Source: Bos javanicus (taxonomy: Eukaryota; Chordata; Mammalia; Artiodactyla; Bovidae). From it: a stretch of 64,000 nucleotides of DNA. The notes under the pieces were generated by a model. The model ran no database searches and had not been told where the DNA came from. It was given only the letters and a program-made list of their open reading frames with translations. Positions within the stretch are counted from its first letter, which is position 1; every line of letters starts with the position of its first letter. The position numbers were made by a program, and so were the translations under genes. Below are positions 37,146-50,485 of this stretch, one piece after another. Location of the stretch: contig NW_026894291.1 in assembly GCF_032452875.1 (NCBI RefSeq), forward strand, positions 62,001-126,000. Reading direction: 5' to 3'.

Positions 37146-37747
37146 TGTGCCGCGAGCCGGGGAGGCATTCCACTCTGGACAAAGGTCATGAGGAAGGAGG
37201 CTCGGCATACGCAAATGCGGGATCGAGCCTCAGGAGTCCACCCGGATATTCTCGAGCGTCTCCCCCCAAAAAACCGGAGTCTGCCTACTGTATTGCTTTG
37301 TGCTCTCACCTCTGATTTCACTGGGGGCTGTCCCCCACCACCATCTCGCTCTCTCTGTCAAAGAGTTAACTTACAGCTCCAATTCATAAAGTTCCTTGTC
37401 ATTCTTCCCTTTAACTTCCAGCTGAGTCTCCATCTGGAGCGCGGAACCCACCACGCTTACTAATTATGCCTGGGCTGCTAAGACCCACTCGAGAAGGTGT
37501 CTAGGGTGAGGCACCTTTCGCTATTCGAGAGGGCGCCTGCGGCCTACGTAAGTGGTGCAAACTTCTTCTCTTGAAGTTTGATTGGTCTTCCGCGTAAACC
37601 AAGCTACTCAGTCTCTTTTCTCCACCGAATTTTCCTACTGAGCTCTCCTCATACTATCATTCTTGACATCTCTGATTAGCATATAAATAGTCGCCTAGGC
37701 CATCTCTCCTTCGAATACCCTGGATCAGTTGGGGCTGGTCCCCGGCA
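37146..37747 (+). mobile_element. ERV-type LTR, copy 6
   Basis: A 602-bp LTR of the copy-1 subtype, TGTGCCGCGAGCC...CCGGCA. The inverted CCAAT is at 37581-37585 and TATA at 37682-37687. Private change: ACTTCTTCTCTTG instead of ACTTCTTGTCTTG. It is the last LTR of the block. Confidence 0.88.
37682..37687 (+). promoter_or_regulatory. TATA box of LTR copy 6
   Basis: TATAAA in the same context. Transcription from here would enter the right-hand satellite array. Confidence 0.6.
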
Positions 37748-37749
37748 GG

Positions 37750-37767
37750 TGGCGACCGAACAGGGAC
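37750..37767 (+). other. Primer binding site, copy 6
   Basis: Same 18-bp PBS, two bases after the LTR. Confidence 0.88.
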
Positions 37768-37795
37768 CTCAGGAGGCAATACTCAAAGAGCTGAG
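37768..37795 (+). repeat. Truncated 46-bp-subunit tract after LTR copy 6
   Basis: Only the first 28 bp (CTCAGGAGGCAATACTC..., ending GAGCTGAG) remain. The sequence then switches abruptly to ordinary diverged satellite (ATCATGCACACATCAGG). This is the right breakpoint of the LTR-unit block. Confidence 0.85.
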
Positions 37796-40700
37796 ATCAT
37801 GCACACATCAGGTGGCTATCAAGCACTTCTCACGTGGCTGGTCATGCAATGTTCACGTAGCTACCATATACTGGTCACGTGACTGATCATGCACAGATCA
37901 CGTAAATGATCATGCACTGCTCACGTGACTGATCATGTACTGATCACGTGACTGATCATTCAGTGATCGGGTGGCTATCATGCACTGCTCACGTGGCTGA
38001 TCATGCAATGATCACGTAGCAACCATGTACTGGTCACGTGACTGATCATGCACTGATCACGTGATTAATCCAGCACTGATCACCTGACTTATCATGCACT
38101 GAACACGTGGCTGATCACACACGTATCACGTGACTGATCATGCACTGATCACGTGGTTATCATGCACTGATCACGTGGCTATCACTCACTGATCACGTGG
38201 ATATCATGCACGGATCATGTGGCTGATCACACACGTATCACGTGACTGATCATGCACTGATCACCTGTCTATCATGCACTGATCACGTGGCTATCATGCA
38301 CTGATCACGTGGCTGATCATGCAATGATCACGTAGCTACCATGTACTGGTCACGTGACTGATGTTGCACTGATCACGTAATTGATCATGCACTGATCACG
38401 TGGCTGATCATGCACTGATCACGTGGCTATCATGCACTGCTAACGTGGCTGATCATGCAATGATCCAGCAGCTACCATGTGCTGGTCACGTGACTGATCA
38501 TGCACTGATCATGTGGCTGATCATGCACTGATCACGTGACTGATCATGCACTGATCACGTGACTGATCATGCACTGATCACGTGGCTATCATGCACTGAT
38601 AACTTGGCTGGTCATACACAGATCACGCAGCTACCATGTACTGGTCACGTGACTGATCATGCACTGATGACGTAATTGATCATGCACTGATCATGTGGCT
38701 GATCCTGCACTGATCACTTGACTGATCATGCACTGATCACGTGACTTATCATGCACTGATCACGTGGCTATCATGCACTGATCACGTGGCAGGTCATACA
38801 CTGATCACGTGCCTGTTCATGCACTGATCACGTGACTGATCATGCACTGATCACGTGACTGATCATGCACTGATCACGTGGCTCTCATACACTACTCACG
38901 TGGCTGATCATGCAATGATCATGTAGCTACCATGTACCGGTCACGTGACTGATCATACATCCATTAGGTGACTGATCATGCACTGATCACGTGGCTATCA
39001 TGCACTGTTCACGTGGCTGATCATACACTGATCACCTGCCTGGTCATGCACTGATCACGTGACTAATCATGAACTGATCACGTAGCAATCATTCACTGAT
39101 CACCTGGCTGATCATGCACTGATCACGTGGCTATCATGCACTGATCACGTGGCTGATCATGCACTGATACCGTGACTGAGCATGGACTGATCACATGACT
39201 ATCATGTAGTGATCACGTGACTTAATGGCACTGATCATGTGACTGATCATGCGCTGATCATGTTTGCTTTCATACACTGATCATGTGCCTCTGGAGGCAA
39301 TAAACAAAGAGCTGAGTAGGCACGAATCAAACAGTCAGCAGGCAAAAATCATGGATCTCAGCTGTGAGGAATCATGCTGCTCAGCTGGCAATAATCAAGC
39401 AGCTGAGCAGGCAGGAATTACACAGCAGCTGGCAATTGTTCAAGCAGATGACAGGCAGGAATCATGCAGCTCAGCTGGCAATTGTCAAGCAGATGAGCAG
39501 ACAGTAATCACGCAGCTCAGCAGGCCCTGATCACGTGACTGAGCATGCACTGTTCACCTGGCTGATCATACACTGATCATGTGATTGATCATGCACTGAT
39601 CACTTGGATATCATGCACTGATCACGTGGCTAATCATACATTATTCACGTGTCTGACCATGCACTGATCACGTGGATGATCATGCACTGATCACTTGGAT
39701 ATCATGCACTGATCACGTGGCTGATCATACACTGTTCACGTGGCTGACCATGCACTGATCACGTGGCTGATCACACACTATCACGTGAATGATCATGCAC
39801 TGATCACGTGGCTCTCATGCACTGATCACGTGATTGCGCATGCACTGATCACGTAATTGTATGCACTGATGACGTGGCTATCATGCACTGATGAAGTGGC
39901 TGATCATGCACTGATCATGTGACTGATCATGCACTGATCACGTAGCTATCTTGCACTGATCACTTGGCTGATCATACACTCATTTCGGGACTGATCATGC
40001 ACTGATCACCGCGCTATCATGCATTGACTAAATGACTCACATGCACTGATCACGTGGATGATCACACACTGATCACGTGACTGATCATGCACTGATCATC
40101 TGGCTATCCTGCACTCATTACCTGGCTATCGTGCACTGATCACGTGGCTGATCATGCAATGATCATGTAGCTACCATGTACTAGTCACTTGAGTGATCGT
40201 GCACTGATAACGTAATAGATCATGCACTGATCACGTGACTTATCATGCACTGTTCACCTGACTGATCATGCACTGATCACGTGACTGATCATGCACTGAT
40301 CTCGTGGCTATCATGCACGGATCACGTGGCTGATCATGCAATGATCACCTAGATACCATGTATTGGTCACATGACTGATCATGCACTGATCACGTAATTG
40401 ATCATGCAGTGATCATGTGGTTGATCATGCACTGATCACGTGGCTGTTCATACACTGATTACGTGACTGATCATGCACTGATCATGTGACTGATCATGCA
40501 CTGATCACGTGGCTATCATGCACTGATCACTTGGCTGGTCATACACTGATCACTTGCCTGGTCATGCACAGATTACATGACTGATCATGCACTGATCACG
40601 TGACTGATTATGCACTGATCACCTGGCTATCATGCACTAATCACGTGGCTGATCATGCAATGATCATGTAGCTACCATGTACTGATCACGTGACTGATCA

Positions 40701-41076
40701 TACAACCATCAGGTGACTGATCATGCACTGCTCACGCGGCTGTTCATGCAATGATCACGTAGCTACCATATACTGGTCCCATGAGTGATCATGCACTGAT
40801 CACGTATTGATCATGCACTGATCACGTGGCTGATCATGCACTGAACACGTGACTGATCATGCACTGATCACGTGACTGATCATGCACTGATCACGTGGCT
40901 ATCATGCACTGCTCACGTGGCTGATCATGCACTGATCACGCAGCCACCATGTACTGGTCACATGACTGATCATGCACTGATCACGTAACTGATCAAGCAC
41001 TGATCACCTGGCTTATCATGCATTGATTATGTGACTGATCATGTGCTGATCATGTTTGGTGTCATACACTGATCAT
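37796..41076. repeat. Diverged 23-bp satellite array, right of the LTR block
   Basis: Same character as 18,200-29,570: frequent substitutions, with variants such as CACCTGCCTGG, GAACTGATCACGTAGC, GGTCATACACTG and GCGCTATCATGCATTG that also occur there. One box lies at 39285. The likely reading is that the LTR block sits inside a single older layer. Confidence 0.88.
39285..39527 (+). repeat. 46-bp-subunit box, type A, diverged
   Basis: First box right of the LTR block. A 3-base loss (TTACACAGCAGCTGGC) and a one-base gain (CAATTGTTCAAGC) shift the open frame relative to the other boxes. GGCAAAAATCATGG is shared with 22594. Confidence 0.87.
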
Positions 41077-41315
41077 GTGCATCTGGAGGCAATGAACAAT
41101 GAGCTGAGTAGGCAGGAATCAGTCAGCAGGATATAATCATGGAACTCAGCTTTGAGAAATCATGCTGCTCAGCTGGAAATAATCAAGTAGATGAGCAAGC
41201 AGGAATTATGCAGCACAGGTGGCAATTGTCAAGCAGATGACAGGCAGGAATCGTGCAGCTCAGCTGGCAATTGTCAAGCAGATGAGCAGACAGTAATCAC
41301 GCAGCTCAGCAGGCC
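41077..41315 (+). repeat. 46-bp-subunit box, type B, diverged
   Basis: Begins GTGCATCTGGAGGCAATG. AACAATGAGCTGAG and CAGCAGGATATAATC are private. The satellite becomes homogeneous immediately to its right. Confidence 0.86.
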
Positions 41316-43093
41316 CTGATCACGTGACTGAGCATGCACTGTTCACGTGGCTGATCACACACTGATCACGTGACTGATCATGCACTGATCACGTGGCTAT
41401 CATGCACTGATCACGTGACTGATCATGCACTGATCACGTAATTGTCATGCACTGATCACGTGGCTATCATGCACTGATCACGTGGCTGATCATGCACTGA
41501 TCACGTGGCTATCATGCACTGATCACGTGGCTGATCATGCACTGATCACGGGACTGATCATGCACTGATCACGGCGCTATCATGCACTGTCTCCATGACT
41601 GACATGCACTGATCACGTGGCTGATCATGCACTGATCACGTGACTGATCATGCACTGATCACGTGACTGATCATGCACTGATCACGTGGCTGATCATGCA
41701 CTGATCACGTAATTGATCATGCACTGATCACGTGGCTGATCATGCACTGATCACGTGGCTGATCATGCACTGATCACGTGACTGATCATGCACTGATCAC
41801 GTGGCTATCATGCACTGATCACGTGGCTGATCATGCACTGATCACGTGACTGATCATGCACTGATCACGTGACTGATCATGCACTGATCACGTGACTGAT
41901 CATGCACTGATCACGTGGCTGATCATGCACTGATCACGTGGCTGATCATGCACTGATCACGTGACTGATCATGCACTGATCACGTGACTGATCATGCACT
42001 GATCAGTGGCTATCATGCACTGATCACGTGGCTGATCATGCACTGATCACGTGACTGATCATGCACTGATCACTGGCTATCATGCACTGATCACGTGGCT
42101 ATCATGCACTGATCACGTGGCTGATCATGCACTGATCACGTGACTGATCATGCACTGATCACGTCTATATCATGCACTGATCACATGACTGATCATGCAC
42201 TGATCACGTGGATGATCATGCACTGATCACGTGACTGATCATGCACTGATCACGTGGCTATCATGCACTGATCACGTGGCTGATCATGCACTGATCACGT
42301 AGCTATCATGCACTGATCACGTGACTGATCATGCACTGATCACGTAATTGATCATGCACTGATCAGTGACTGATCATGCACTGATCACGTGACTGATCAT
42401 GCACTGATCACGTGACTGATCATGCACTGATCACGTGGCTATCATGCACTGATCACGTGGCTGATCATGCACTGATCACGTAGCTACCATGCACTGATCA
42501 CGTGACTGATCATGCACTGATCACGTAACTGATCATGCACTGATCACGTGGCTGATCATGCACTGATCACGTGGCTGATCATGCACTGATCACGTGACTG
42601 ATCATGCACTGATCACGTGACTGATCATGCACTGATCACGTGGCTATCATGCACTGATCACGTGGCTGATCATGCACTGATCACGTGCCTGATCATGCAC
42701 TGATCACATGACTGATCATGCACTGATCACGTGACTGATCATGCACTGATCACGTGGCTATCATGCACTACTCACGTGGCTGATCATGCAATGATCATGT
42801 AGCTACCATGTACTGGTCACGTGACTGATCATACACCCATCAGGTGACTGATCATGCACTGATCACGTGGCTGATCATGCACTGATCACCTGCCTGATCA
42901 TGCACTGATCACGTGACAAATCATGAACTGATCACATAGCTATCATGCACTGATCACGTGGCTGATCATGCACTGATACCGTGACTGAGCATGGACTGAT
43001 CACATGACTATCATGTAGTGATCACGTGACTTAATGGCGCTGATCATGTGACTGATCATGCGCTGATCATGTTTGCTATCATACACTGATCAT

Positions 43094-43337
43094 GTGCCTC
43101 TGGAGGCAATAAACAAAGAGCTGAGTAGGCACGAATCAAACAGTCAGCAGGCAATAATCATGGAACTCAGGTGTGAGGAATCATGCTGCTCAGCTGGCAA
43201 TAATCAAGCAGCTGAGCAGGCAGGAATTACGCAGCACAGCTGGCAATTGTCAAGCAGATGACAGGCAGGAATCATGCAGCTCAGCTGGCAATTGTCAAGC
43301 AGATGAGCAGACAGTAATCACGCAGCTCAGCAGGCCC
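43094..43337 (+). repeat. 46-bp-subunit box, type A (G variant)
   Basis: Full-length box with AACTCAGGTGTGAGG as at 381. Private GGAATCATGCAGCTC in subunit 5. Confidence 0.9.
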
Positions 43338-45447
43338 TGATCACGTGACTGAGCATGCACTGTTCACGTGGCTGATCATACACTGATCACGTGATGATCA
43401 TGCACTGATCACGTGGATATCATGCACTGATCACGTGGCTGATCATACACTGATCACGTGTCTGACCATGCACTGATCACGTGGCTGATCACACACTGAT
43501 CACGTGAATGATCATGCACTGATCACGTGGCTATCATGCACTGATCACGTGACTGATCATGCACTGATCACGTGGCTGTCATGCACTGATCACGTGGCTA
43601 TCATGCACTGATCACGTGGCTGATCATGCACTGATCACGTGACTGATCATGCACTGATCACGTAGCTATCATGCACTGATCACGTGGCTGATCATGCACT
43701 GATCACGGGACTGATCATGCACTGATCACGTGGCTATCATGCACTGACACATGACTGATCATGCACTGATCACGTGGATGATCATGCACTGATCACGTGA
43801 CTGATCATGCACTGATCACGTGGCTATCATGCACTGATCACGTGGCTATCATGCACTGATCACGTGGCTGATCATGCACTGATCACGTGACTGATCATGC
43901 ACTGATCACGTGACTGATCATGCACTGATCACTTCTATATCATGCACTGATCACGTGACTGATCATGCACTGATCACGTGGCTGATCATGCACTGATCAC
44001 GTGACTGATCATGCACTGATCACGTGGCTATCATGCACTGATCACGTGGCTGATCATACTCTGATCCTGAAACTGATCATGCACTGATCACGTGGCTATC
44101 ATGCACTGATCACGTGGCTGATCATGCACTGATCACGTAGCCATGTACTAGTCACGTGACTGATCATGCACTGATCACGTAATGATCATGCACTGATCAC
44201 GTGACTGATCATGCACTGATCACGTGACTGATCATGCACTGATCACGTGACTGATCATGCACTGATCACGTGGCTATCATGCACTGATCACGTGGCTGAT
44301 CATGCAATGATCACGTAGATACCATGCACTGATCACGTGACTGATCATGCACTGATCACGTAATTGATCATGCACTGATCACGTGGCTGATCATGCACTG
44401 ATCACGTGGCTGATCATGCACTGATCACGTGACTGATCATGCACTGATCACGTGACTGATCATGCACTGATCACGTGGCTATCATGCACTGATCACGTGG
44501 CTGATCATGCACTGATCACGTGCCTGATCATGCACTGATCACATGACTGATCATGCACTGATCACGTGACTGATCATGCACTGATCACGTGGCTATCATG
44601 CACTGATCACGTGGCTGATCATGCACTGATCATGTAGCTACCATGCACTGATCACGTGACTGATCATGCACCATCACGTGACTGATCATGCACTGATCAC
44701 GTGGCTATCATGCACTGATCACGTGGCTGATCATGCACTGATCACGTGGATATCATGCACTGATCACGTGGCTGATCACACACTGATCACGTGACTGATC
44801 ATGCACTGATCACGTGGCTATCATGCACTGATCACGTGGCTGATCATGCACTGATCACGTAGCTATCATGCACTGATCACGTGACTGATCATGCACTGAT
44901 CACGTAATTGATCATGCACTGATCACGTGGCTGATCATGCACTGATCACGTGGCTGATCACACACGATCAGCTGACTGATCATGCACTGATCACGTGACT
45001 GATCATGCACTGATCACGTGGCTGATCATGCACTGATCACGTGGATATCATGCACTGATCACGTGGCTATCATGCACTGATCACGTGGCTGATCATGCAC
45101 TGATCACGTAGCTACCATGCACTGATCACGTGACTGATCATGCACTGATCAGTGACTGATCATGCACTGATCACGTGACTGATCATGCACTGATCACGTG
45201 ACTGATCATGCACTGATCACGTGACTGATCATGCACTGATCACGTGGCTATCATGCACTGATCACGTGGCTATCATGCACTGATCACGTGGCTGATCATG
45301 CACTGATCACGCAGCTACCATGCACTGATCACGTGACTGATCATGCACTGATCACATGACTGATCATGCACTGATCACGTGGCTTATCATGCACTGATCA
45401 TGTGACTGATCATGTGCTGATCATGTTTGGTGTCATACACTGATCAT

Positions 45448-45686
45448 GTGCCTCTGGAGGCAATGAACAAAGAGCTGAGTAGGCACGAATCAGTCAGCAG
45501 GCTATAATCATGGAACTCAGCTGTGAGAAATCATGCTGCTCAGCTGGCAATAATCAAGCAGATGAGCAGGCAGGAATTACGCAGCACAGCTGGCAATTGT
45601 CAAGCAGATGACAGGCAGGATCGTGCAGCTCAGCTGGCAATTGTAAAGCAGATGAGCAGACAGTAATCACGCAGCTCAGCAGGCCC
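45448..45686 (+). repeat. 46-bp-subunit box, type B
   Basis: Has GTCAGCAGGCTATAATC, a one-base loss at CAGGATCGTGCAG and AATTGTAAAGCAG. Confidence 0.87.
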
Positions 45687-46305
45687 TGATCACGTGACTG
45701 AGCATGCACTGTTCACGTGGCTGATCATACACTGATCACGTGACTGATCATGCACTGATCACGTGACTGATCATGCACTGATCACGTGGCTATCATGCAC
45801 TGATCACGTGGCTGATCATGCACTGATCACGGACTGATCATGCACTGATCACGGGCTATCATGCACTGACACATGACTGATCATGCACTGATCACGTGGC
45901 TGATCATGCACTGATCACGTGACTGATCATGCACTGATCACGTGACTGATCATGCACTGATCACGTGGCTGATCATGCACTGATCACGTGGCTGATCATG
46001 CACTGATCACGTGGCTGATCATGCACTGATCACGTGACTGATCATGCACTGATCACGTGGCTATCATGCACTGATCACGTGGCTGATCATGCACTGATCA
46101 CGTGCCTGATCATGCACTGATCACGTGGCTGATCATGCACTGATCACGTGACTGATCATGCACTGATCACGTGGCTGATCATGCACTGATCACGTGACTG
46201 ATCATGCACTGATCACGTGACTATCATGCACTGATCACGTGACTTCATGCACTGATCATGTGACTGATCATGCACTGATCATGTTTGCTATCATGCACTG
46301 ATCAT

Positions 46306-46380
46306 GTGCCTCTGGAGGCAATGATCAAAGAGCTGAGTAGGCACGAATCAAACAGTCAGCAGGCACTGATCATGGAAATC
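46306..46380 (+). repeat. Truncated box (first subunit and part of second)
   Basis: Follows a normal lead-in (GTTTGCTATCATGCAC) and begins GTGCCTCTGGAGGCAATGATC. It breaks off at CAGGCACTGATCATGGAAATC into canonical satellite. Several bases inside already match the satellite (AATGATCAAAG, GCACTGATCATGG), as expected from conversion by 23-bp monomers. Confidence 0.82.
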
Positions 46381-48477
46381 ATGCACTGATCACGTGGCTG
46401 ATCATGCACTGATCACGTGACTGATCATGCACTGATCACGTGACTGATCATGCACTGATCACGTGGCTGATCATGCACTGATCACGTGGCTATCATGCAC
46501 TGATCACGTGGCTGATCATGCACTGATCACGTGACTGATCATGCACTGATCACGTGACTGATCATGCACTGATCACGTGGCTGATCATGCACTGATCACG
46601 TGGCTATCATGCACTGATCACGTGACTGATCATGCACTGATCACGTGACTGATCATGCACTGATCACGTGGCTGATCATGCACTGATCACGTGGCTATCA
46701 TGCACTGATCACGTGGCTGTCATGCACTGATCACGTAGCTACCATGCACTGGTCACGTGACTGATCATGCACTGATCACGTGACTGATCATGCACTGATC
46801 AGTGACTGATCATGCACTGATCACGTGACTGATCATGCACTGATCACGTGACTGATCATGCACTGATCACGTGGCTATCATGCACTGATCACGTGGCTGA
46901 TCATGCACTGATCACGTAGCTACCATGCACTGATCACGTGACTGATCATGCACTGATCACGTAACTGATCATGCACTGATCACGTGACTGATCATGCACT
47001 GATCACGTGGCTATCATGCACTGATCACGTGGCTGATCATGCACTGATCACGTGACTGATCATGCACTGATCACGTGGCTGATCATGCACTGATCACGTG
47101 ACTGATCATGCACTGATCACGTAGCTATCATGCACTGATCACGTGGCTGATCATGCACTGATCACGGGACTGATCATGCACTGATCACGGGCTATCATGC
47201 ACTGACACGTGACTGATCATGCACTGATCACGTGCTGATCATGCACTGATCACGTGGCTATCATGCACTGATCACGTGGCTGATCATGCACTGATCACGT
47301 GACTGATCATGCACTGATCACGTGGCTGATCATGCACTGATCACGTGACTGATCATGCACTGATCACGTGACTGATCATGCACTGATCACGTGGCTGATC
47401 ATGCACTGATCACGTGGCTGATCATGCACTGATCACGTGACTGATCATGCACTGATCACGTGACTGATCATGCACTGATCACGTGGCTATCATGCACTGA
47501 TCACGTGACTGATCATGCACTGATCACGTGGCTATCATGCACTGTCACGTGACTGATCATGCACTGATCACGTAACTGATCATGCACTGATCACGTGACT
47601 GATCATGCACTGATCACGTGACTGATCATGCACTGATCACGTGACTGATCATGCACTGATCACGTGGCTATCATGCACTGATCACGTGGCTGATCATGCA
47701 CTGATCACGTGACTGATCATGCACTGATCACGTGACTGATCATGCACTGATCACGTGGCTATCATGCACTGATCACGTGGCTGATCATGCACTGATCACG
47801 TGGCTGATCATGCACTGATCACGTGACTGATCATGCACTGATCACGTGGCTATCATGCACTGATCACGTGGCTGATCATGCACTGATCACGTGGTATCAT
47901 GCACTGATCACGTGACTGATCATGCACTGATCACGTGACTGATCATGCACTGATCACGTGGCTATCATGCACTGATCACGTGGCTGATCATGCACTGATC
48001 ACGTGGCTGATCATGCATGATCACGCAGCTACCATGTACTGGTCACATGACTGATCATGCACTGATCACGTGACTGATCATGCACTGATCACGTGGCTAT
48101 CATGCACTACTCACGTGGCTGATCATGCAATGATCATGTAGCTACCATGTACAGGTCACGTGAATGATCAAACACCCATCAGGTGACTGATCATGCACTG
48201 ATCACGTGGCTATCATGCACTGATCACGTGACTGATCATGCACTGATCACGTCTATATCATGCACTGATCACATGACTGCCCATGCACTGATCACGTGGA
48301 TGATCATACACTAATCATGTGACAGATCATGCACTGATCACGTGGCTGATCATGCACTGATACCGTGACTGAGCATGGACTGATCACATGACTATCATGT
48401 AGTGATCACGTGACTTAATGGCGCTGATCATGTGACTGATCATGCGCTGATCATGTTTGCTATCATACACTGATCAT

Positions 48478-48721
48478 GTGCCTCTGGAGGCAATAAACAA
48501 AGAGCTGAGTAGGCACGAATCAAACAGTCAGCAGGCAATAATCATGGAACTCAGGTGTGAGGAATCATGCTGCTCAGCTGGCAATAATCAAGCAGCTGAG
48601 CAGGCAGGAATTACGCAGCACAGCTGACAATTGTCAAGCAGATGACAGGCAGGAATCGTGCAGCTCAGCTGGCAATTGTCAAGCAGATGAGCAGACAGTA
48701 ATCACGCAGCTCAGCAGGCCC
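48478..48721 (+). repeat. 46-bp-subunit box, type A (G variant)
   Basis: Full-length box with CACAGCTGACAATTG. Its lead-in includes CTACCATGTACAGGTCACG and GATCATACACTAATCATGTG, as at 53324. Confidence 0.9.
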
Positions 48722-50242
48722 TGATCACGTGACTGAGCATGCACTGTTCACGTGGCTGATCATACACTGATCACGTAACTGATCATGCACTGATCACGTG
48801 GCTATCATGCACTGATCACGTGGCTGATCATACACTGTTCACGTGTCTGACCATGCACTGATCACGTGGCTGATCATACACTGCTCACGTAACTGATCAT
48901 GCACTGATCACGTGGCTGATCATGCACTGATCACGTGGCTATCATGCACTGATCACGTGGCTGATCATACACTGATCACGTGACTGATCATGCACTGATC
49001 ACTGGCTATCATGCACTCATCACTGGCTATCATGCACTGATCACGTGGCTGATCATGCACTGATCACGTGACTGATCATGCACTGATCACGTCTATATCA
49101 TGCACTGATCACATGACTGATCATGCACTGATCACGCGGATGATCATGCACTGATCACGTGACTGATCATGCACTGATCACGTGGCTATCATGCACTGCT
49201 CACGTGGCTGATCATGCAATGATCACGTAGCTACCATGTACTGGTCACGTGACTGATCATGCACTGATCACGTAATTGATCATGCACTGATCACGTGGCT
49301 GATCATGCACTGATCACGTGGCTGATCATGCACTGATCACGTGACTGATCATGCACTGATCACGTGGCTGATCATGCACTGATCACGTGACTGATCATGC
49401 ACTGATCACGTGACTGATCATGCACTGATCACGTGGCTATCATGCACTGATCTGATCATGCAATGATCACGTAGCTACCATGTACTGGTCACGTGACTGA
49501 TCATGCACTGATCACGTAATTGATCATGCACTGATCACGTGGCTGATCATGCACTGATCACGTGGCTGATCATGCACTGATCACGTGACTGATCATGCAC
49601 TGATCACGTGACTGATCATGCACTGATCACGTGGCTATCATGCACTGATCACGTGGCTGATCATGCACTGATCACGTGCCTGATCATGCACTGATCACGT
49701 GACTGATCATGCACTGATCACGTGACTGATCATGCACTGATCACGTGGCTATCATGCACTACTCACGTGGCTGATCATGCAATGATCACGTAGCTACCAT
49801 GTACTGGTCAGTGACTGATCATGCACTGATCACGTGACTGATCATGCACTGATCACGTGGCTATCATGCACTACTCACGTGGCTGATCATGCAATGATCA
49901 TGTAGCTACCATGTACTGGTCACGTGACTGATCATACACCCATCAGGTGACTGATCATGCACTGATCACGTGGCTATCATGCACTGATCACGTGGCTGAT
50001 CATGCACTGATCACGTGCCTGATCATGCACTGATCACGTGACTGATCATGCACTGATCACGTGGCTGATCATGCACTGATCACGTGGCTGATCATGCACT
50101 GATCACGTGGCTGATCATGCACTGATACCGTGACTGAGCATGGACTGATCACATGACTATCATGTAGTGATCACGTGACTTAATGGCGCTGATCATGTGA
50201 CTGATCATGCACTGATCATGTTTGCTATCATACACTGATCAT

Positions 50243-50485
50243 GTGCCTCTGGAGGCATAAACAAAGAGCTGAGTAGGCACGAATCAAACAGTCAGCAGGC
50301 AATAATCATGGAACTCAGGTGTGAGGAATCATGCTGCTCAGCTGGCAATAATCAAGCAGCTGAGCAGGCAGGAATTACGCAGCACAGCTGGCAATTGTCA
50401 AGCAGATGACAGGCAGGAATCGTGCAGCTCAGCTGGCAATTGTCAAGCAGATGAGCAGACAGTAATCACGCAGCTCAGCAGGCCC
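50243..50485 (+). repeat. 46-bp-subunit box, type A (G variant), one-base deletion
   Basis: GGAGGCATAAACAAAG lacks one A, which shifts the frame that stays open in most other boxes. No selection for the frame is apparent. Confidence 0.9.

Noticed and set aside
29960..37767. Pairs of LTRs as the two ends of a provirus
   Set aside because: Only box and satellite sequence lies between successive LTRs, each LTR has its own PBS, no polypurine tract is placed before the downstream LTRs, and the unit repeats six times. This is tandem amplification of one insertion.
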